From Epiperipatus broadwayi (taxonomy: Eukaryota; Onychophora; Udeonychophora; Euonychophora; Peripatidae), in the NCBI GenBank assembly GCA_028023455.1, contig JAQFVV010006311.1:2032147-2096146 (forward strand): a stretch of 64,000 bases of DNA, given 5' to 3'. A model generated the notes under the pieces. That model searched no databases. It worked only from the letters and a program-made list of their open reading frames with translations, and was not told the origin of the DNA. Below, piece by piece: positions 57,341 through 64,000 of this stretch. The position numbers and the translations under genes are program-made. Every line of letters begins with the position of its first letter. Position 1 is the stretch's first letter.

Positions 57341-57529
57341 ACAACTTTTTTTTATGTTTGTGAGAATTTCCCTCTTCACACATAATTTTAACAACCCTGA
57401 TCACAACTATGACACTATTCTCTGTCACAATTAGAAAAGACCGATGAGTTAGCGGTGTTGGACTTTGTTTTAGATTTTTCTTTATACATTAGAGAATGCT
57501 GTCATTCTAGTTCTAAGGTTTACCTTATC

Positions 57530-58885
57530 TATATATAAAGTAAAGTTCAATGGATTTTCTCAAAAAAAGAAAATAAAAGTTCATAATGAAGAATTAGAAG
57601 CAGTTATCAATTACAAATATCTTTGTCAGATTATTACCACAGAGGGAAACATAATGGATGAAATTAATCATAGAATTAAACTTGGTTGGAGTGTTTTTGA
57701 TAGAAATAATGTTTGAAAAGGAAGGTTTTTAAGAAATGTATGTTACCAATTCTTATTTATGAATCTGAGACTTGGACACTTAATAAAAGAGCAACACAGA
57801 ATTACAATAATTCTGATGATCCAGCTCATAATCTTCATTTTCAACATCAGAACAAGGAAAACTAGATGTTGTCTTCATTTTCATTTTTTTAAGTTTAATT
57901 ATTTTGTCCTTTTTTGCATAGCACTAGAATCTGATTTTACAGAAGGTCTACTGACATCACTGGCCTCTTCTAATACCAACTCAAGGTAAGCATTACTTTT
58001 ATCATTGTCTTCTTCATCAGAATTTTGCTTCTTCCACTTTCCAAAACGGCCTAGTTTTATTTTTAGTGGGGCAACAGAATGCTTTTTCATTATTTTCAGT
58101 TCCATCTTTCTTAGCTGATTTTGGTGGTTTACTTAAATCCTCTCTTTTGGGGCATAATTGAACAGATTTCCAATGGGACATGGCAATTTTGGGATTATCT
58201 TTTGCAATTAATAGCATGACATGTTTATTAAATAGTTTATGTATTGTCAAATTCTGATAGTCTGATTCTGTATATTCAATATCGACATTAATGAGATGAA
58301 GCTCTGTGCATATTTTTCAGGTGTTTTCAATTCCTTCTTTATTTTAAGTTTCTTTGGCTTTTAGATAGGAGCTATTACACAATCAGTATCATCCCCATTA
58401 TTGATTAATCTCAAGCCATCATTTTCCTTAATCTCATCTTCACTGTCAGCAAATTTTCATTTTTTTTTCTTTTTGGCACTTTATTTTTTTTTTTTTTTAC
58501 AGATCCTTCACCCTACTTTAAACCATACAAAAAGTATGGAGAAATGCATATTAGGGGTAACAAGAAGAAATTGAAAATGAAATACATGGGAGAGAACAAA
58601 CAGCTATTGCTGATATCATTTGAAAGATTTAAGAGACTAAAATGAAGTTGGACTGGACATATTGCTAGAAAAATTGATAATAGATGGACAGTTGAAATCT
58701 TAAACCAGATTCCAAGAGATGTAAAGACTTAGAAAGAGACCACATATGAGATGGATGGATGAAATATGAAAGTATGCTGGTGTGTTGTGGAGAAGAGAGG
58801 CTAGAGATTGGAGAATATGGATTGAACTAAAACAGATCTTCATCCTGCAATGGATTGATAATGGTTGAAAATGATGATATATATA
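57530..58885 (+). pseudogene. RTE-type LINE 3' fragment, split by a Mi-2 insertion
   Basis: The first part (57,530-57,796) reads FNGFSQKKKIKVHNEELEAV and YKYLCQIITTEGNIMDEINH, then SETWTLNKRATQ, matching the thumb and C-terminal part of the LINE at 30,950-33,900. The second part (about 58,530-58,885) resumes with MEKCILGVTRR, WTGHIARKIDNRWTVEILNQ and degraded tail sequence. Between them lies antisense Mi-2 sequence. The fragment is 5'-truncated, which is usual for LINE insertions, and carries frameshifts and stops. Confidence 0.8.
57797..58505 (-). pseudogene. Mi-2/CHD3-4-5 cDNA fragment inserted in a LINE
   Basis: Read on the minus strand, the order is that of the N-terminal third of Mi-2, the ATPase of the NuRD chromatin-remodelling complex. 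A lysine-rich stretch (58,400-58,500) is followed by the CHDNT domain (about 58,310-58,180: EYTESDYQNLTIHKLFNK, LLIAKDNPKIAMS). Then come APLKIKLGRFGKWKKQNSDE near 58,070 and, near 57,840-57,804, YELDHQNYC, which equals the start of the first PHD finger (YETDHQDYC) in CHD4-type proteins. Several regions that would be separated by introns in a normal gene are contiguous, pointing to an mRNA origin. Both ends are truncated, frames shift between blocks, and no poly(A) marks the 3' end, so it is not a standard full processed pseudogene. The functional gene lies elsewhere. Confidence 0.85.
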
Positions 58886-61351
58886 AATACCATTCCTCAC
58901 AGTATATAAAAAATCATCTGTGGATCCTGTCTTTTTGGATATGGGTATATAGCAGAATGTATGTGACTTATTAAGTATAGAGTCAGATTAAATATGCAGA
59001 TATAGTTGAAATAAGTAAATAAAATAGAATGAAAATGAATGAACTTTAAGAATTGCCACACAATTTATTATTTAGAAAAACTTCAAAAATAATGGTCAGC
59101 ATTTTTGTCTTTCATGCTCACAATCTAGATTTATGGTCAGTCAGTTGACTTTGGAATTGGTCACAAGTAAAATCTAAACTTATTTTTTAGAAAGTTTGCC
59201 CATTTAGCATTTGTTTGTATGTTGGTATGTAACTGTTATTTGTTAGAGAATAAGAATCCCAAGATAATCTGGTTTTCTCAGATGAATGCACTGATTGTAA
59301 GAAAAAAAATGCTATTGTAATATCATATAGCCTTGCTCATTGAAAGAAGAGTCTCATATTTTTATAAACACTGAGCCCTGGTTTATGTTCATTTTTTAAA
59401 TATATCAGTTATAATCTTGAACAAGCAATACTATAGTTTAGTATATTTGTCATCTATTATTATTTCATAATAGTTTAACATGTATTTGATATCTTTTTCT
59501 GTCCAAGTAATTCATAATACTTCTTAATACAATTTTTTTAAAATCTTGTTTAATTTTCATTAAATTTACACATTAGGCTCTTTTCATATAATTATGATCA
59601 AATTAAACTAAAATATATTAAATTAAAAAAATGAAAATAATGAAAAATCTATTTCATACATAAATTTATTCGAAAATGAAAAAAAATTAAATACTTTCTT
59701 ATATCTTTTCTGTTTTTCGAATTTAGATTCTTAATATATTTTCTATTCTTATTTATACTTCTATAAAGAATTATAAGCATTAAATTAATATTCTTAATTA
59801 CAAATATAAACATATTAAAATAGTCAATTAACTATTCCTCTGTACCTTGTTTTTTTGGTATACAAAACTTTCTTTATCAATTTTTCTTGATAAGATGCAA
59901 TATTTTTACTTATAACTGTCATAATTTCTTTTCTAATATATACATATATATATATATTGTACCAGAAGAAACAATGATGGGATAATGAATATAGTAATAC
60001 TGACGATGAAATTGATCATTTAATGATCATATCATATGTTAGGAAATCATTATATAGTAGATGATAATGATTGAACTAAAGAATTAATACCAAAATACAA
60101 TTTAATTAAAAATTATACACAACAAGACATCGATCAAATAATTTATGAAAAAAATAATGTTATTAACAAAAAGACATTGGCTTAATAAATTGAGTGGAAA
60201 AGCACATTTACACATATATGAACGTGATCATTTGATCACCATTTCCGCTCTGAGTATGCAGTAGTATCATGTCAAACTGGAATGTAATGTTCTCAGATTG
60301 ATTCCAATCCTGGCACTTGCAGTGTTTGAACTTTTTATGAACTTTCAAGCAAAAATATCATTGATTATTTTTTATTTAATGTCAAAATGCTCACAGTTAT
60401 TTACTTATCCAACACAATATTGGTCAATTCTTAAACTAGAAACACTTATTCTAGTAGATTTATATTATATAATTGCTCATAGTATTATTTCAGTAAAATA
60501 ATACTGATGAAATATTTTCCTTGCAATAATAACTCTTATTCATTCATCTGAATTCAACAAAGATAATATTGGCCAGTATAAATCAGTTCTACTTGTTTTT
60601 GAGGATAAGAATATTTCTGTAATTTTTGGCTCCAACTTCTGGATTTAAAGGACTGATATATCTACTATCATGACAGGGATGTGCTGATATGGTGTGCAAT
60701 GTGTTTGGTGGATAAAAGTGCCAGGGTAGTAAAGCATCAAAGATTCCAGACGAGAAGGAAATACTTAAAAAATATATTATTCATTAATTATATCAAAATA
60801 AATTAGATTTTTGTTTAAATGTTCCTTATATTTTAAAGATTTGTCTTAAACAAATTATTTATAATCATGCATTTGTTATTATTTCTTAAGATCTTATTTT
60901 ATTCTGATCCTAGTTTTAACAAGGTAGTTTAACATGTACAAGAAAAAACTTGAACTTGCTAGAGTTTATTGTTTACAGGACAACACCCATTTGAATATTT
61001 TTTAAATTAGCATTTGCTGTCTACATATGTAAGAAAAGCTGCAATTTTTAATTTTATTTTATATTCTGTTACAGTGTACATAGTGTACCATATCACTAAT
61101 CAAAAAAGTATTAGTTGTAAGTTTTTCCAAATAGTCATAGGACAGTTTTTGTAATTAGACATAGGGCAGTAAAGAGCAATATATCAGAAATAACATAATA
61201 TTAAGAACAACAAATAAATTTGAATTAAGTTCCAAAGTAAGTTTTCACTCTTTTCTCATACATTTAATGTAATATATTTTTTATTTTGTTAAACTGTCAT
61301 GAAAAAATTAAATTTTCATGCTTTTAGAGACTTTACTAAATAAATTAATAT
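58886..61351. other. AT-rich DNA with no assigned gene
   Basis: Only short AT-driven frames occur, such as 60,298-60,501. A TA-repeat lies near 59,938-59,958. I see no conserved domain, exon pair or terminal repeat. Confidence 0.5.
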
Positions 61352-62817
61352 TGTAACAGTCAGAATCGTCTATCTCGCTAACACACTGCAGAATTCAAAC
61401 CCCAGACATGAAACTGAACATTCTAGGAGGGGTTGCCTTCTAGATATACTAAGTTCGAATCTAAAGTCCAAATTTCACAGCGCCACCTACGTGATAATGC
61501 ATCTGATGCTACTACTAGTATAACCCTTTACCGGTGCCTGGTGGTCAGGGAGAAACAAAAAGACTCTATACTAAGATAAGTTTGGGTGGCTAATTAACGT
61601 CTATGGATTTACAAAAGAAATGCAGAAAATATATATATAGACCGAGACAGTGATAGGAATCAAATAAAATAAGAGATCAAATTTAGTTTTAAATAATTTC
61701 ACAAAATTTATTTATATAAATTATATATATAATGCCACTGTCTGCTTATATGAGACGGATGCGTATTAAATAATTGTTGGCATTATATTCCAATAACTGA
61801 CAAAAAGGTTTTAAAGCAAAGTGATATATTCTATTCCTCGGGCTAATAGCATTACGATAATGTGCTTGATGAGATAGGAACATGTGCGAGGTGCTTTGAG
61901 CAATTATACAAGTTTAAGAAAATATTTGAAAATTAATTGATTTTGAGAATAGCACGGACAAAAGCTTACTAAGCAACAAAGTGAGAATGTGATCAAATCA
62001 TTTATTCGATAATAATAATAAAGTTACATTGGGAGGTCAGTATTGCTGAGAATGAATTTATTAAAGTTAGAGGGTGTGACACTTTTAAGTCACGGATGCT
62101 TTGTAAAATAAATATAAAATAAAACAATATTGAATATCCGGAATGATTATGGAGGGCATCTCGCCGCTAACCCGTAGGAAAGTGTTTTATGAACAGCTGA
62201 AACTTAGCGACTGTGTGACGATTGCGTTTAATTTCCAGGTGTGTCATTTGTGGACACACTGCCTGGAAACCGCAAGAAGCGAAGAGAACGGCCTTGGCCG
62301 TGTAAAGAATCCTTGGAAAACTAAAACAAAGCGGTCTCAACAACCAATTCATTTACCAACAATATGAGACTAGTGTATATAAAACATACTGAATGGGTTT
62401 TACTTGGATTAAGAGAAATGCTCAATCAAAATCCCAGAAATTCATTTAAAAGGGTCCACACATTCTCGACGTCAATGATGAACTTTGTAATTAAAGTAGA
62501 ACACGGTAATTAAAATAGGAAAATGCATGCTTGCAGGTTTGAAATGTAAGTATAGATTTATATATGCAATCATGCATTAGGGGACACATTTAAATCATTG
62601 ACCTCACACATACTCTCATATTATGTTAAAATCAATAAAATGTAGATTTTAAACTATGTGATTATTATATATTAAAGAAGATTAGAATCACCCTCGAACG
62701 AGTGATTTGTGAGATAATAAAAATGGGAATTATTATACATTTAAAATATGCCTTAATAGCGGCGTCTTACTTTCAATAAAGGGAATAGTTCACTCGGTCA
62801 AAGACGATTCTGACACA
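61352..62817. mobile_element. Element with inverted ends, candidate solo LTR
   Basis: It starts TGTAACAGTCAGAATCGTCT and ends AGACGATTCTGACACA, so CAGAATCGTCT and its complement form near-terminal inverted repeats about 1.46 kb apart, with TG...CA boundaries. It is richer in G+C than its surroundings and contains CACAGCGCCACCTACGTG, reminiscent of LTR sequence. There is no transposase or reverse transcriptase; a 74-codon + strand frame at 62,143-62,367 has no recognisable domain. I could not find a convincing target-site duplication. A non-autonomous DNA transposon is the alternative. Confidence 0.5.
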
Positions 62818-64000
62818 TTATCATAATAAAATAAAAGAAAGCTTTATAAATAAAAAATATTAACCCAAGGATAGAGAGCAAAAATGTTGAGTATATTTAA
62901 ACACGTTAAAGAAATACATAATGAAGTTATGTAAAATATAAGAAAACAATTTAAAATGGCTATAGCGTGTTAGTTAGGGATCACAAGAGCTCTTGGGTTA
63001 ATTGAGGTTACCTCTGGAGATGCATTTGCAGGTAGAGGTTCGGCAGGTTTTATAATTCAGCAGCAAAATCTGGAATGTTCATATTTTTGCAGCAGCAGCA
63101 GTTCCGGGTTTCCTTATGTGATAGCTTCCGATGGTCTGGAGCAGCGGCTGGCTATTCCGAGGGGACATAGCCTTCTTGATGCCTCTACTCTGTCATTTCA
63201 AAGTTAGCAATTTTTGTGGTAAACATGGTTAGAAACATTTAATCAGCAAATGATCAGAATAAATTTGGTTAGAAACACCAGAAACTTTTCATTAGAAAAA
63301 GACCAGAATGATTTCTCTTAGAAACATTAGAATGGAGAACAAAAGAAAACCTTCCTTTTTATAGTAGAATTTAACAATAGAACTGCCCTAGAACATTACA
63401 AAAATATATTGGACTTATCAGCTGTAATTAAATCTATCCGAATGTCTAAAGGAATTCAACATTAATTAATTTCTTTTGTTAATTTCCCCTTCAACATTCG
63501 AATTACAAACTAGATTTAATTAAAAATTACGTTTATTAATTAAAGAAAACCTTAAGTGGACAGCTGCTGTTTTTAGATAAACTTATATAACATTAACTAA
63601 TTAAACTATTGTCCCTCATTTATTTTAACAGAAATATTTGGAATGACTTTTATTAAATTAATGATAGATCTTTTTATTTGGAATTTAGTTAATAAATTTA
63701 TTAAGAGAGGATACTTATTTAGAATGTGAAAGTTTTTGAAGATATCAGATTTTCTAATTTTAGTTGTCTACTTTTTTTTAAAAAAAAATTCAGTTGAATA
63801 CATTTCTTTGTTATCTGGTTTATTTAAAATAGGGACTATAGAAAATCACCATAAGAATCAGATTTCATATTAAAATTCTTGGTGGAAAGAGAAGGAAAAT
63901 TTTGTACTAAGTTCGGAGATCAATATCTTTAGGAATGATAGTATTATTTGGCTCAGAGAGCTTCAAATGTGGAATAAGATATAGAAATGTGTGTTTTAAT
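62818..64000. other. Right edge, unassigned
   Basis: A G+C-richer block at about 62,985-63,210 includes a short GCA run (GCAGCAGCAGCAG) and may be repeat-derived or an exon remnant, but no frame is convincing. GTTAGAAACA recurs several times at 63,228-63,325. The rest is AT-rich. Confidence 0.4.

Noticed and set aside
57899-58250. Two independent small minus-strand genes
   Set aside because: Both frames are pieces of one frameshifted Mi-2/CHD fragment.

Overview
The window is AT-rich eukaryotic DNA, most likely from an invertebrate animal. Three things point that way: GT-AG introns of several kilobases, a retro-copied fragment of the animal Mi-2/CHD3-4-5 chromatin remodeller, and a dense load of decayed retroelements (Penelope-like elements, an RTE-type endonuclease/reverse-transcriptase LINE, LTR elements with long LTRs) plus a Tigger/pogo DNA transposon. 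I cannot name the species. There are no bacterial-style operons, rRNA genes or CRISPR arrays.

The only well-supported host gene lies on the + strand. It has six mutually supporting exons: 13,883-13,964, 18,038-18,153, 28,982-29,093, 44,109-44,226, 47,093-47,268 and a terminal exon at 47,901-47,936, followed by AATAAA at 48,031. All junctions except 18,153/28,982 keep the reading frame directly, so at least one exon is unlocated in that gap. I do not recognise the protein; it is hydrophilic and rich in Ser, Thr, Asn and Lys. Its 5' end is not identified. The introns hold most of the mobile DNA.

Layout. 1-5.3 kb: non-coding, with hairpins, a 23-codon tandem repeat, a 130-bp palindrome and a Penelope GIY-YIG relic. 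5.3-9.8 kb: an LTR element with 1.9-kb LTRs and only about 0.7 kb between them. 10.2-11.9 kb: a dead Tigger transposase (- strand). 16.0-17.0 kb: an acidic-repeat retrocopy-like block. 19.2-27.6 kb: a second LTR element with about 3-kb LTRs around a 2.3-kb interior that carries only a coiled-coil, possibly gag-like, remnant. 30.4-33.9 kb: a retropepsin-like fragment and a decayed LINE (- strand). 34.3-34.5 kb: a roughly 280-bp near-perfect palindrome. 38.1 kb: a decayed duplicate of the 28,982 exon. 39.2-39.7 kb: an uninterrupted ATT microsatellite of about 488 bp. 41.5 kb: a tRNA-like fold. 49.6 kb: a possible terminal exon of a convergent - strand gene. 50.5 and 54.6 kb: two related short hairpins. 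51.4-57.1 kb: inverted Penelope-like fragments with shared terminal sequence. 57.5-58.9 kb: a LINE 3' end interrupted by an antisense Mi-2 fragment. 61.35-62.82 kb: an element bounded by inverted repeats, possibly a solo LTR.

Both large LTR elements lack pol and sit in ATAT targets. This suggests non-autonomous families mobilised in trans, with a preference for TA-repeat DNA.
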